Part shown: piece after piece, positions 53,953 to 62,013 of the stretch
Numbering within the stretch: the first letter of the stretch is position 1
Layout of the letters: each line of letters opens with the position of its first letter
DNA from: RGIG3528 sp045598045
GTDB taxonomy: Bacteria; Bacillota; Clostridia; Lachnospirales; Lachnospiraceae
Direction of reading: 5' to 3'
Length of the DNA stretch: 64,000 bases
Assembly (NCBI GenBank): GCA_045598045.1
Contig: JAZLLG010000055.1
Coordinates: 19,836-83,835, forward strand
Translations under genes and position numbers: made by a program
Notes under the pieces: model-generated
Databases searched by the model: none
Told to the model about the DNA's origin: nothing
The model's input: only the letters and a program-made list of their open reading frames with translations

Positions 53953-53986
53953 GGGACGGACTTTTGTCACAAGGAGTGTCCCTTTG
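53953..53986 (+). repeat. REP-like element, copy 2
   Basis: GGGACGG..CTTTTGTCACAAGG..TGTCCCTTTG with one missing base in the spacer; outer GGGAC and GTCCC can pair. It lies 25 bases upstream of the ychF start. Confidence 0.85.
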
Positions 53987-54060
53987 GACTTAATTATAAA
54001 ACAACGTGTAAGATGCTAACACAGAAAGTCAAAAAACTCAACCTTTACTTTTTTCAACCG

Positions 54061-54094
54061 GGGACGGTTCTTTTGTCATAAGGCTTGTTCCTTT
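54061..54094 (+). repeat. REP-like element, copy 3
   Basis: GGGACGGTTCTTTTGTCATAAGG followed by a C-T-T-G-T-T-CCTTTT end; tandem with copy 4 just downstream. Confidence 0.85.
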
Positions 54095-54101
54095 TCAATC
54101 A

Positions 54102-54136
54102 GGGACGGTTCTTTTGTCACAAGGCTTGTTCCTTTG
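54102..54136 (+). repeat. REP-like element, copy 4
   Basis: GGGACGGTTCTTTTGTCAC, then AAGGCTTGTTCCTTTG; direct repeat of copy 3, 8 bases away. Bases 54137-54308 to the transposase start are A/T-rich with no clear promoter. Confidence 0.88.
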
Positions 54137-54308
54137 TACATATATAAATTTTCAACAATTCTCTTTACTTTTTGTCAGTATGATAATATCATAGTACGTG
54201 TATTTTTCTATTTATCATATAATCTCATTTATCATTTAGTTTTTGTTTCCCGTTCAAGTTAAGAAAAATACTTTGCAAATTCAATAAGTAATTAAAGGGG
54301 GAGTTCTA

Positions 54309-55064
54309 TTGCCAAGACGCGCACGTCAAATCTCTTCGACCAAGATATATCACGTTGTAATCAAAGGCGCAGGTCGCGAACTGATGTTCGAAGAAAAAGA
54401 GGATTACGAAAAATATCTGGATATCTTACGTCATTACAAGTCTACATTAAAATTCGAATTGTATGCATACTGCCTTATGTCAAATCATGTTCATCTGTTA
54501 ATTCATACACAGGAAGCATCAATCAATTCCATTTTTCGTCACATAAATACAAAGTACGCAATCTGGTTTAATATGAAGTACAATCGAACCGGATCAATTC
54601 AGGACGGGCGCTATTTCAGTGAGCCTGTAGAAGACTATTCCTATTTCATCAATGCACTTAAATATATCCATTTTAATCCCGTAAAAGCAGGTCTCGAAGC
54701 GTCCCCCGGAGAAAAATATCCTTGGAGCAGTTATCACGAATATTTGCGCCCTTCATCAGATATAATAGGCACTGATTACCTTTATAAAGTCATAGGCACT
54801 CCTGATGTATTCAAAATTCTACATTGTCTGGCGCCTTCAGATGATTGTCTTGAGGTTGATAAAGTCAGACGTCGTATTCCCGATGACGTTGCCCAACGAA
54901 TCATTTACGATATTTCCAAGTGTTCTACTTCCACCGAATTTCAAAATCTGTCCATCTCAGACCGAAATAAATACATTCGAGAAATTCACAATAAAGGCGT
55001 TTCCATAAGACAGCTTAACCGTCTCACCGGAATATCCCGCGGAATAATTGAACGCCTTATTTAG
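54309..55064 (+). CDS. REP-associated tyrosine transposase (RAYT, Y1/IS200-like)
   Basis: HUH-family single-strand endonuclease thought to mobilise or maintain REP sequences. The 251 residues contain the HUH motif NHVHLLIHT (near 57-65), the region NALKYIHFNPVKAGL with the likely catalytic Tyr (near 118), WSSYHEY, and a C-terminal helix-turn-helix (GVSIRQLNRLTGISRGIIERL split at about 230-250). The start is TTG at 54309, with GGGGGAG 5 bases upstream. Its TAG stop overlaps the first bases of REP-like copy 5, and copies 3 and 4 lie upstream, the typical RAYT setting. No IS200 terminal structure is evident. Confidence 0.9.
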   Translation: MPRRARQISSTKIYHVVIKGAGRELMFEEKEDYEKYLDILRHYKSTLKFELYAYCLMSNHVHLLIHTQEASINSIFRHINTKYAIWFNMKYNRTGSIQDGRYFSEPVEDYSYFINALKYIHFNPVKAGLEASPGEKYPWSSYHEYLRPSSDIIGTDYLYKVIGTPDVFKILHCLAPSDDCLEVDKVRRRIPDDVAQRIIYDISKCSTSTEFQNLSISDRNKYIREIHNKGVSIRQLNRLTGISRGIIERLI

Positions 55065-55098
55065 GGACGGTTCTTTTGTCACAAAAATTGTCACTTTG
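55064..55098 (+). repeat. REP-like element, copy 5, overlapping the RAYT stop codon
   Basis: GGGACGGTTCTTTTGTCAC followed by AAAAATTGTCACTTTG; the first G is the last base of the TAG stop. It forms an inverted pair with copy 6, about 57 bases away. Confidence 0.88.
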
Positions 55099-55154
55099 CA
55101 ACAAGTACCAGACTCTAAATGCGAAAACAAGTGCCATAAACAAAGCAAAAAAAT

Positions 55155-55181
55155 GGACCAAGTGACAAAAGAACCGTCCCC
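55155..55181 (-). repeat. REP-like element, copy 6 (inverted)
   Basis: AAGTGACAAAAGAACCGTCCCC, the reverse complement of the consensus left part. It is followed by a duplicated GAGAGTGTCCCC (55183-55200). Confidence 0.85.
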
Positions 55182-55208
55182 GAGAGTGTCCCCGAGAGTG
55201 CAAAATAT

Positions 55209-55964
55209 TTATTCTACAATGTGCCAACCGGATGGAATGTTGCCATCGAGAATTTTGAGCATTTCGTCACTATCTGTGCATGCGTCTATAGCGCCGCATG
55301 AAATATCGCTAACTCCACCAAGGGTAGAATATGTTAATCCTAAGAATTCCTTATTCTCTGAAGTGTCGGAATGGTAATCGCTATTACACTGAAGCGTTAA
55401 TAATGTATCGTTTCCATATTTGAAAGTGAGCCTAGTACCAAATTTATCGAGTAAAATATATCCAACCCCGCCAACTCCGCCGGTCGAAAACTTCATTGAT
55501 CCATCATGATAATCTGTAAACCCCTTATCACGAGCATATTCGTCCAAATGGAAAGTATCGCCCTCCCAATAAGCGGATCTGTCAACGCCGGCCTTGACTT
55601 CGCCGCCATCCCCGCCCGGTTCAATGTTAACATTATCATCGTCACTATCTCCGCCATCTTGCTCGCCATCAATCACGGTAATTTCGCCAGGATTATAAGT
55701 GCCACTTCTGCCCTCGTCATCATCATTAATTTCATATGATGGAGTAGGAGTATTATATTCAATTGAAATGCTTGGAGTCGGCTCTGACACGGCGCTAGTA
55801 TCACCGTCTTTACCACAACCAACCATTGTCATTACACCAAGCGCGAAGACTGCACCGAGTACAAATTTCTTCAAAGTGCTATTTTCAGCTTCAACGCTCT
55901 TGGCCATGTTTGACCAAGCTTCGCTAGTACTGTTGAAGGATTTGTCGAATTTTGTTTTTTCCAT
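55209..55964 (-). CDS. Predicted lipoprotein, unknown function
   Basis: The 251-residue product is not recognised. It has an unusual hydrophilic start of about 33 residues, then a hydrophobic segment and lipobox (VLGAVFALGVMTMVGCG, lipidated Cys near 50), a Pro/Asp/Gly-rich acidic linker to about 125, and a folded C-terminal part with several Gly-rich strands (STGGVGGVGYILLDKFG) and an end containing SDEMLKILDGNIPSGWHIVE. AAGAGGAG lies 8 bases before the ATG, so the long N terminus is favoured over an internal Met20. The gene is bounded on both sides by inverted pairs of REP-like elements. It might be a recently acquired surface protein. Confidence 0.75.
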   Translation of the reverse strand: MEKTKFDKSFNSTSEAWSNMAKSVEAENSTLKKFVLGAVFALGVMTMVGCGKDGDTSAVSEPTPSISIEYNTPTPSYEINDDDEGRSGTYNPGEITVIDGEQDGGDSDDDNVNIEPGGDGGEVKAGVDRSAYWEGDTFHLDEYARDKGFTDYHDGSMKFSTGGVGGVGYILLDKFGTRLTFKYGNDTLLTLQCNSDYHSDTSENKEFLGLTYSTLGGVSDISCGAIDACTDSDEMLKILDGNIPSGWHIVE

Positions 55965-56013
55965 TACTTTTTCTCCTCTTGAAGTTTGACAACGAGTGAT
56001 ATATTATTTTTTA

Positions 56014-56048
56014 GGGACGGTTCTTTTGTCACAAGAAGTGTCCCTTTG
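56014..56048 (+). repeat. REP-like element, copy 7
   Basis: GGGACGGTTCTTTTGTCAC, AAGAAGTGTCCCTTTGG. Its right end supplies TTGGCT, which with TATAAT at 56068-56073 (16-base spacer) could drive the hydrolase operon. Confidence 0.85.
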
Positions 56049-56148
56049 GCTTATTTATACATTTCAATATAATTTTATAATACACATAAACATCAAGCTC
56101 TTCAATGTGATGCTGTTTTTTTAATCAAAAATTAAGAGTTACCATTTA

Positions 56149-56187
56149 TGACAAAGGGACGCTCCTTGTGGCAAAAGATACGTCCCC
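56149..56187 (-). repeat. REP-like element, copy 8 (inverted, diverged)
   Basis: ACAAAGGGAC..TCCTTGTGGCAAAAGATACGTCCCC split over the region, a diverged full-length inverted copy facing copy 7 across about 100 bases. Confidence 0.75.
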
Positions 56188-56192
56188 AAGAG

Positions 56193-56212
56193 GAGACAAA
56201 AGAAACGTCCCC
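56193..56212 (-). repeat. REP-like element, copy 9 (inverted, partial)
   Basis: GAGACAAAAGAAACGTCCCC, a second inverted left part. It ends about 14 bases before the start codon of the hydrolase; AGAGGAG between them is the ribosome site. Confidence 0.7.
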
Positions 56213-56226
56213 AAGAGGAGAACAAA

Positions 56227-57339
56227 ATGGAAAAATGGATAACAGAAGTATCTGAAAAAGTCAAGATCAAAATGAAAGTCGTTGCCGAAAGAAGCTCGGG
56301 CATAATTCCCTACACAACGGTAAACGGGCGTTTTGATGACCATACAAAAGACATTTGCTGGTGGACAAACGGTTTCTGGGGTGGCATGATGTGGCAATTA
56401 TACAATGCAACAAAAGATCCTGTTTTCAAAAAGCTTGCAACGGCAAACGAAAAAAAGCTCGATAAAAATCTTATGAATCCTTTTGGAATGGACCATGACA
56501 GCGGTTTCAAATGGCTTCCCACCGCCGGAGCAAACTATAGGCTTACAGGCAGTGAAGAATCATTCAATCGTGTATTTCTTGCCGCAGAAAATCTTGCGGG
56601 GCGGTTTAATCCTAAAGGCAACTACATTCGTGCCTGGAACGACAACAAAGACGGAACAAGGGCAGGCACGGCAATCATTGACTGCATGATGAATCTTCCG
56701 CTCCTGTACTTTGCTTACGAAGAAACAAAAGATCCGAGATTTTTGAATATAGCCCTGAAACATGCGGACAGCACACTAAAGAACTTCATACGTGAAGACT
56801 ATTCTTCCATACACATCGGAGTATATGACCCTTCCACAGGCGCTTTTCTTCGTTCCGAAGGTGGGCAAGGTATGAAAGAAGGCTCCAGCTGGACAAGAGG
56901 TCAGTCATGGGCTGTTTATGGATTCACCCTCTCCTACATTCACACTAAAAAGAAAAAATACCTGACCACAGCCGAGAAAATAGCAGACCGCTTTATCGAA
57001 CGTATCCCTAAGAATCATATCATGCCCGTCGATTTCGACCAGCCGAAAAGCTGTAAATTCGAGGATGCATGTGCCGCTTCAATAGTAAGCTGCGGCCTCA
57101 TCGAGCTTTCGAAAGTATGTACCAAAGGTAAAAAGGACAAATATCTTGAAACAGCGAAGAAGCTCTTAAAAACACTTTCCGAAGAGCGTGCCGTTTTCGA
57201 CACCTCAACCGACAACATTCTGACTTACTGCTCGGCTTCTTACGGAGAAAAGAATCACAACTACCCGATAATATACGCTGATTACTTTTTCATAGAGGCT
57301 GTATTCAAGCTGACGGGCGAAGGCCTGTTCATATGGTAA
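56227..57339 (+). CDS. GH88-family unsaturated uronyl hydrolase
   Basis: Predicted to hydrate and release the unsaturated uronic acid left at the end of oligosaccharides by polysaccharide lyases. The 370 residues form an alpha6/alpha6 barrel with CWWTNGFWGGMMW, FGMDHDSGFKWLPTAG (first catalytic Asp), RAWND, GTAIIDCMMNLPLLYFA (second catalytic Asp), SSWTRGQSWAVYGF, FEDACAASIVSCGLIELS and YADYFFIEAVF. No signal peptide, so it acts in the cytoplasm. AGAGGAG precedes the ATG and lies at the edge of REP-like copy 9. It forms an operon with the DUF2264 gene 9 bases downstream. GH105 is the main alternative. Confidence 0.9.
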   Translation: MEKWITEVSEKVKIKMKVVAERSSGIIPYTTVNGRFDDHTKDICWWTNGFWGGMMWQLYNATKDPVFKKLATANEKKLDKNLMNPFGMDHDSGFKWLPTAGANYRLTGSEESFNRVFLAAENLAGRFNPKGNYIRAWNDNKDGTRAGTAIIDCMMNLPLLYFAYEETKDPRFLNIALKHADSTLKNFIREDYSSIHIGVYDPSTGAFLRSEGGQGMKEGSSWTRGQSWAVYGFTLSYIHTKKKKYLTTAEKIADRFIERIPKNHIMPVDFDQPKSCKFEDACAASIVSCGLIELSKVCTKGKKDKYLETAKKLLKTLSEERAVFDTSTDNILTYCSASYGEKNHNYPIIYADYFFIEAVFKLTGEGLFIW

Positions 57340-57348
57340 AGAAAAAAC

Positions 57349-59439
57349 ATGGAAAAAACTATTTTTACACCGAATCAGACAGACTACAAATTAAGTCCAT
57401 ACACCGGAATGACACGCGAAAGCTGGATTGAAGCAGCTAAGTATATGTTATCCGGCATATTTCAGCACATTACCGACTCCGAAAAGCCGGTCGTTGTTCC
57501 ACGTCAGGAAACTAAAATTACTTACCCTCACAAATATGATTTCGGATATGCAAAAAACGAAGTCAAAGCCGAAATTTTCGAAGGACTTACCCGTTCTTTC
57601 TTTATTGCGGCACCGCTTATTGCCGAAAATCCTTCATTAACTCTCAACGGAATAAACCTTCTCGAATATTACAAAAAACATATTTTATATTGCTGTACGC
57701 CTTCACACCCGTACTATGTCGGAGATTACGAAGAATTAAAAAAATCATCCGGAACAACGGACCCTTTCAGGTGTTTCCAACAAACCGTCGAAACATGCGC
57801 CCTTGTAATATGTCTTTGGCTTTGTAAAGAAAAACTGTGGGACACATACACAAAACAGGAAAAGGATTTAATCGCTTCTTTTCTCGACAGCTTCTCAAAG
57901 AATCCGACAGTTCCGCAAAACTGGCGTCTGTTCTGTATGCTCGATATGGCCTTTCTTTATTCCGAAGGCTACGAAATCAATAAAAACATTATGCGCGAGC
58001 ACGCCCAGGCAATACTTGATTACTATGCCGGAAACGGCTGGTACAGAGACGGTCAAAGCTTCGACTACTATTCCTGCTGGGCATTCAATTTTTATGCTCC
58101 GCTCTGGTGCCGCTTATACGGTTACGAGCATGAACCATACATAGCAAAATGTTTTGAAGAAAACTCCAATGAGCTTATGAAGACATATGCGGATTTCTTC
58201 GACAAAGACGGCTTTACCAACATGTGGGGACGATCGGGAATATATCGTTTTGCTTCATGCAGTGCCTTTGACGGAAATTTTCTTCTGGACAACCCCACAA
58301 TCGATCCCGGAGAAGCACGCCGTATTTCCTCCGGTGCACTTTTACAGTTTCTTGGGCGAGACGACTTTCTTTGGAACGGAATCCCGACAATGGGATTTTA
58401 CAAACAGTTTTCTCCGCTTGTTCAAGGCTACTCCTGTGCCGAATCACCTTTCTGGATGGGAAAAGCCTTTCTTTGTCTTCATCTCCCGAAAAATCACCCT
58501 TTCTGGACAGCCAAAGAAAAAGCTTCGACATGGGACAATCTTTCAAAACACGACATAAAAGAAACCGTGTTAAACGGGCCTGCTCTCTGTTTCACAAATC
58601 ATGAAGCAAACGGAACAACAATTCTTCGAACCGGAAAAGTAATGAAGGACGCAGGCGATAAGCACGGAATGCAAAATTACAGTAAACTCTCATATTGTAC
58701 AAAATATCCTTGGGAGTCTACACCTGTAGATTATGTTTCTTCATCCACAGAAGCCGAATCGGTTGAATCTCAGCAGTACGTTATAAACAACCTTTTTGAC
58801 AACAATCGTCTTCTTGCCAACGTAACTTTCTGGCATGGCATAAAAGACGGCATACTCTATCGCCGTCAATATTTCGGATACAGCACAAAGGCAGAGTTCC
58901 ACTGGACACAAGGTATGTTTCTTGCAGACTTTCCTGTTCCCAAAGGTATCATCCGCGTAGATAAAGCTAAGCTTCATAAAAAGCCTGTTATGCTTTCTCT
59001 CGGTTCATACGGATTTCCCGACAACGGAACAGAAATCGAAATCCGGGAAAAGAACGGCTTTAAAGCTATTGTCCTTAAAGGAACAGATTCTCAAGGTAAC
59101 AAAAAGCAGTTGGCTTTCACAGTATTCTCAGGTTTTACGGAGCTTAAATTCATCAGAAGCGAAGGAACCAATCCCGACTCTGATAAATCAATTGTTCCAT
59201 ATGCTACGTCAACTCTTATGAATCTTTATGATGCTTCCGAGCCGCACGTATTCATAACGCAAACCATTACCTCCGAAGACAACAACGGGTTCACCGATGA
59301 CGAATTATTCCCTATTTCAAAAATTGATTTTGAAGATGATACCGCTTCGGGCGCCTACGGTCCGATAAGACTCACAATGTTAACCGGGCAAACATACACA
59401 ATTGATTTTGCGGGGATCGAAGGAAGTCTTTCTATCTGA
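57349..59439 (+). CDS. DUF2264 family protein (possible glycoside hydrolase)
   Basis: The 696 residues match DUF2264: an N-terminal helical barrel half with EGLTRSFFIAAPLIAEN, VGDYEELKK, PVPQNWRLF-like TVPQNWRLFCMLDMAF, YYAGNGWYRDGQSFDYYSCWAFNFY and MWGRSGIYRFA, and a beta-rich C-terminal part from about 430. There is no signal peptide. Proteins of this family are found near uronic-acid degradation genes and some are reported as glucuronidase-like hydrolases; activity here is inferred. It likely works on the same sugar as the GH88 enzyme. No transporter or regulator is nearby. The ATG has no strong ribosome site and may be coupled. Confidence 0.85.
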   Translation: MEKTIFTPNQTDYKLSPYTGMTRESWIEAAKYMLSGIFQHITDSEKPVVVPRQETKITYPHKYDFGYAKNEVKAEIFEGLTRSFFIAAPLIAENPSLTLNGINLLEYYKKHILYCCTPSHPYYVGDYEELKKSSGTTDPFRCFQQTVETCALVICLWLCKEKLWDTYTKQEKDLIASFLDSFSKNPTVPQNWRLFCMLDMAFLYSEGYEINKNIMREHAQAILDYYAGNGWYRDGQSFDYYSCWAFNFYAPLWCRLYGYEHEPYIAKCFEENSNELMKTYADFFDKDGFTNMWGRSGIYRFASCSAFDGNFLLDNPTIDPGEARRISSGALLQFLGRDDFLWNGIPTMGFYKQFSPLVQGYSCAESPFWMGKAFLCLHLPKNHPFWTAKEKASTWDNLSKHDIKETVLNGPALCFTNHEANGTTILRTGKVMKDAGDKHGMQNYSKLSYCTKYPWESTPVDYVSSSTEAESVESQQYVINNLFDNNRLLANVTFWHGIKDGILYRRQYFGYSTKAEFHWTQGMFLADFPVPKGIIRVDKAKLHKKPVMLSLGSYGFPDNGTEIEIREKNGFKAIVLKGTDSQGNKKQLAFTVFSGFTELKFIRSEGTNPDSDKSIVPYATSTLMNLYDASEPHVFITQTITSEDNNGFTDDELFPISKIDFEDDTASGAYGPIRLTMLTGQTYTIDFAGIEGSLSI

Positions 59440-59449
59440 GTAATAAAAT

Positions 59450-59495
59450 GAGCAGTGAAAAGTTCAAGGAACTTTTCACTGCTCAAAATTTTTTA
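59450..59495 (+). terminator. Intrinsic terminator of the hydrolase operon
   Basis: GAGCAGTGAAAAGTTC, loop AAG, GAACTTTTCACTGCTC (16-bp perfect stem, 59450-59484), then AAAATTTTTTAT. The stem could also act for the converging minus-strand operon that ends at 59498. Confidence 0.9.
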
Positions 59496-59497
59496 TA

Positions 59498-60514
59498 TCA
59501 GTATTGCATCTGTATGGATTCCACAAGGAATGCCGCTTCATCAACATGCTTTACGGCAGCTTCCGTGGGAAAGTAGATATAAAGCATACACGTAATCCCC
59601 TTTTTACCGGGACGGAACAAAAATTCCAAACGATAATCATGACCATCCTTCGGCCTGTAAGAAGTTGAATAATAATCAATCTTTGTACCGTTTATGTCTT
59701 TGAAAGATTTCATTTTGACCTTGAACTTTCCATCAAGGTCCTGAAGTATATTTCGAACTATCGCCTCTTCAATGTCCTTATTGTCTCCATCGGTGGGATT
59801 CGTCGGAACCTTTTCCAAATACGTCTCGTTGTTAAAGTAGAAAATCGAAAACACCTCCGGATACTCCATATCCTGCGGAGGAATTGCATTCAGATAATAC
59901 TGAAAGCCATGAATTCCGTTGTTGGTAAGCTCGGAAGTAGTATATGTATTATTCCAAGCTTCCGGAAGTGTATAACTGACAATTCCCGCATCACTAATAC
60001 TGTCAACGGTAACACCCTTGTATACTTTTCCTGCGGCATTTACAAAACTTCCTTCCGGAATGCTCTTGTCTCCGATAATAATGTCTTTTGCGACAATTTC
60101 ATAGGAGTCTCCCATTAACCCGGTAACAGAAACTTTACCATAAACCGCAACTCTGTCTCCGACATTCAATTTGTCTGCGATAATCTTAATGCTTGAATTA
60201 GCGGTATTTACATAACATTTATTTCCGGCAGAATCTTTTACCGTAACACCAAGCCTGTATGCAGAAAACGAATCAACGGTAAGTCCCGAAATAACTACAC
60301 AATGATCGTCAAAATCATTCTTAAAGCTATACTTATCGTTTATTATTCCGGAACTAAGTTCATAAATCGATGTTGAAAGATATATGCACTCAGATTGAAG
60401 ACAATCCTTTAATCTTGCGGAATGGTCTTTTGCATATACGGGATACCCTACAAAAACTGTCAGAAATACAAGTGCGGCAGCACAGCATAAAATTAATCTC
60501 TTCTTTTTATTCAC
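59498..60514 (-). CDS. Secreted protein with an OB-fold-like segment, unknown function
   Basis: The 338 residues are not firmly recognised. A signal peptide covers about 1-28 (LILCCAAALVFLTVFVGYPVYA). Residues about 105-150 (KIIADKLNVGDRVAVYGKVSV then YEIVAKDIIIGD) look like an OB-fold strand pattern. The rest is mixed beta with several aromatic residues and ends in FLVESIQMQY. The start is GTG at 60514, with AAAGGAGG 8 bases upstream, directly after the stop of the previous gene (1 base between). As the last gene of the ExbB/ExbD-like operon it is a candidate extracellular partner. Confidence 0.72.
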   Translation of the reverse strand: MNKKKRLILCCAAALVFLTVFVGYPVYAKDHSARLKDCLQSECIYLSTSIYELSSGIINDKYSFKNDFDDHCVVISGLTVDSFSAYRLGVTVKDSAGNKCYVNTANSSIKIIADKLNVGDRVAVYGKVSVTGLMGDSYEIVAKDIIIGDKSIPEGSFVNAAGKVYKGVTVDSISDAGIVSYTLPEAWNNTYTTSELTNNGIHGFQYYLNAIPPQDMEYPEVFSIFYFNNETYLEKVPTNPTDGDNKDIEEAIVRNILQDLDGKFKVKMKSFKDINGTKIDYYSTSYRPKDGHDYRLEFLFRPGKKGITCMLYIYFPTEAAVKHVDEAAFLVESIQMQY

Positions 60515-60515
60515 G

Positions 60516-60986
60516 CTACTGCCTCCTTTCCTTCCGGTAGCTCACACGAGCTTCCTCGAACAGCCTTATAAGCCGCTTATATGTCTTTGATTCGGCATAA
60601 TTGTCAATGAGGACAAAGCTCTTCCCTTTGTAATTTCCGCTTTCGAAAGCAGTAACAAATTCAGCCGCACTGTTGTAATAAGCCTTACCATCCGTGATCA
60701 ATTCACCGCGCACTTCAATTTCCACAGATGTAGAAGGCGTAACGGAAGGTCTCGGAGTCACAGTTGGCATTAATGTCGGGACAGCCTTCGGAGTAGGGCT
60801 TGGATTTGCTTCCATATAAGCTTTTGATGCATTACCGATTGCGTTTCCGGTAAACTCACTCAAATCGATAAACGGTTTATCGGCATTTTTAAGTACGGGC
60901 TTATATGTCAGATATCCGGCAAGAGCAAGGCTTGCTGTTACCATAATCAAAATGAATATTCTTTTATGATTTGTTTCCTTTTTCAT
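60516..60986 (-). CDS. Single-helix membrane protein with ExbD/TolR-like end domain
   Basis: The 156 residues have one helix at 9-28, a Pro/Thr-rich linker (60-85, PSPTPKAVPTLMPTVTP) and a C-terminal domain at about 87-150. The pattern there, strand VEIEVRGELI, strand KAYYN, helix AAEFVTAFES, strand SFVLIDNYA, helix TYKRLIRLFEEA, strand VSYRK, is that of the ExbD/TolR extracytoplasmic domain and of the neighbouring protein at 60964. The ion-channel Asp of true ExbD is absent from its helix. It overlaps the preceding gene by 23 bases. Confidence 0.7.
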   Translation of the reverse strand: MKKETNHKRIFILIMVTASLALAGYLTYKPVLKNADKPFIDLSEFTGNAIGNASKAYMEANPSPTPKAVPTLMPTVTPRPSVTPSTSVEIEVRGELITDGKAYYNSAAEFVTAFESGNYKGKSFVLIDNYAESKTYKRLIRLFEEARVSYRKERRQ

Positions 60987-61458
60987 CTTCGGTACTGTAT
61001 TTTACACCTTTTTTATCACATAAGTCGGTTATTTTGTGATGTAAAGAAGCCAACGAGTAATCATCAACTATGACAATGGGTGTGTTGCTTTCAACATGCT
61101 CATCAATATATTTCTCGGCATAGGCCATATCAACCTGCATATTGTTTATCCAGATTTCATCGTCACGAAGTATTATGCAGTTCTCCACAATTTCAAGAAT
61201 AACGTCGTTTTGATTGTCCTTCTGTTCAGCTACAGGCTTATCGCTGTCTTTTCCAAACTCTCCTCCCGAAGGTTCTGAAGAAGCAATGAAGTAAATCAGA
61301 TAAACCATAGCGACAATAATCAGCAAAAATAAAAGTATAAATATACCCTTGGGTAGATTCTTAAAGTAATTTGAGAGCACCGGAATCAAGATTCTGAGAA
61401 GCAATACAAGAATTACCGCCAAAACAACCAAAAGTATAATGGCTACAGGTTTATTCAT
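60964..61458 (-). CDS. Two-helix membrane protein with ExbD/TolR-like end domain
   Basis: The 164 residues have two helices (about 4-28 and 36-60), a charged linker and a C-terminal domain at 84-155: strands VILEIVENCIILRDD and EIWINN, helix YAEKYIDEHVES, strand PIVIVDDYS, helix LHHKITDLCDKK, strand GVKYS. This is the ExbD/TolR-domain order. No membrane Asp is present. The gene overlaps the ExbD-like gene upstream by 8 bases and the next one by 23 bases. Similarity is by pattern only. Confidence 0.72.
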   Translation of the reverse strand: MNKPVAIILLVVLAVILVLLLRILIPVLSNYFKNLPKGIFILLFLLIIVAMVYLIYFIASSEPSGGEFGKDSDKPVAEQKDNQNDVILEIVENCIILRDDEIWINNMQVDMAYAEKYIDEHVESNTPIVIVDDYSLASLHHKITDLCDKKGVKYSTEDEKGNKS

Positions 61459-62008
61459 CTTCCGTCTCCATATTGTTCTTTATGTATTTGTCCTGAACAT
61501 CCAGTTTATCGTACAAGTCTAATATCGAAAGCTCATCACGATAGAGCATTTTCTCGTCAAGAATGGAAAAAATCGTAGGGATTCCCGTATTCTTCGAAAG
61601 CTCTGTTTCGATATAGTCCAGGCACTCATTCCACACGTTTTCCTCGTTGCTGGGATTAATCTCCTTTTCCCATAAGTCATTCGCATTCACCTGAACGTGC
61701 AATATTCTGTATTTTCTCTTTGTAACCTCGTAATCAGCGTATATTGTAACAACATTGACGCTGTTATATAAATGTTCATAGGTGTCAAGCTGCTCTTTGA
61801 TGGTGGTATTGATGCCATCAATCGCGGCGACTTCTTCTTTTGCCTGCTGTTCGATTCGTTGAGCCTCTTCAAAAGCTTCATCAGCCTTTTTGCTATAGTC
61901 ATCCTGATATGTCAGAATGACTATAAGAAGAATAAAGATGACATCCAATAGTGGGGTCAGATCGATGATAAACTGCCCCAAGGATTTGGGTTTGTTTTTC
62001 AGTCTCAT
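61451..62008 (-). CDS. ExbD/TolR-family proton-channel partner
   Basis: The 185 residues begin with the ExbD signature FIIDLTPLLDVIFILLIVI, with the key membrane Asp22 in a helix at 12-33. A coiled-coil stretch (40-78) leads to the extracytoplasmic domain (84-172), with strands HVQVNAND and TIFSILDEK and helices as in ExbD. In ExbB-ExbD pairs this Asp is protonated during work done at a distance in the envelope. AGGGGAT precedes the ATG; the gene is 5 bases after the ExbB-like gene. The coiled coil makes it longer than usual ExbD (about 140 residues). Confidence 0.88.
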   Translation of the reverse strand: MRLKNKPKSLGQFIIDLTPLLDVIFILLIVILTYQDDYSKKADEAFEEAQRIEQQAKEEVAAIDGINTTIKEQLDTYEHLYNSVNVVTIYADYEVTKRKYRILHVQVNANDLWEKEINPSNEENVWNECLDYIETELSKNTGIPTIFSILDEKMLYRDELSILDLYDKLDVQDKYIKNNMETEDE

Positions 62009-62013
62009 TTTGT

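Noticed and set aside
54309..55064. IS200/IS605 insertion sequence
   Set aside because: No tnpB or characteristic subterminal hairpins; length, stop-overlapping repeat and C-terminal helix-turn-helix fit RAYT instead.
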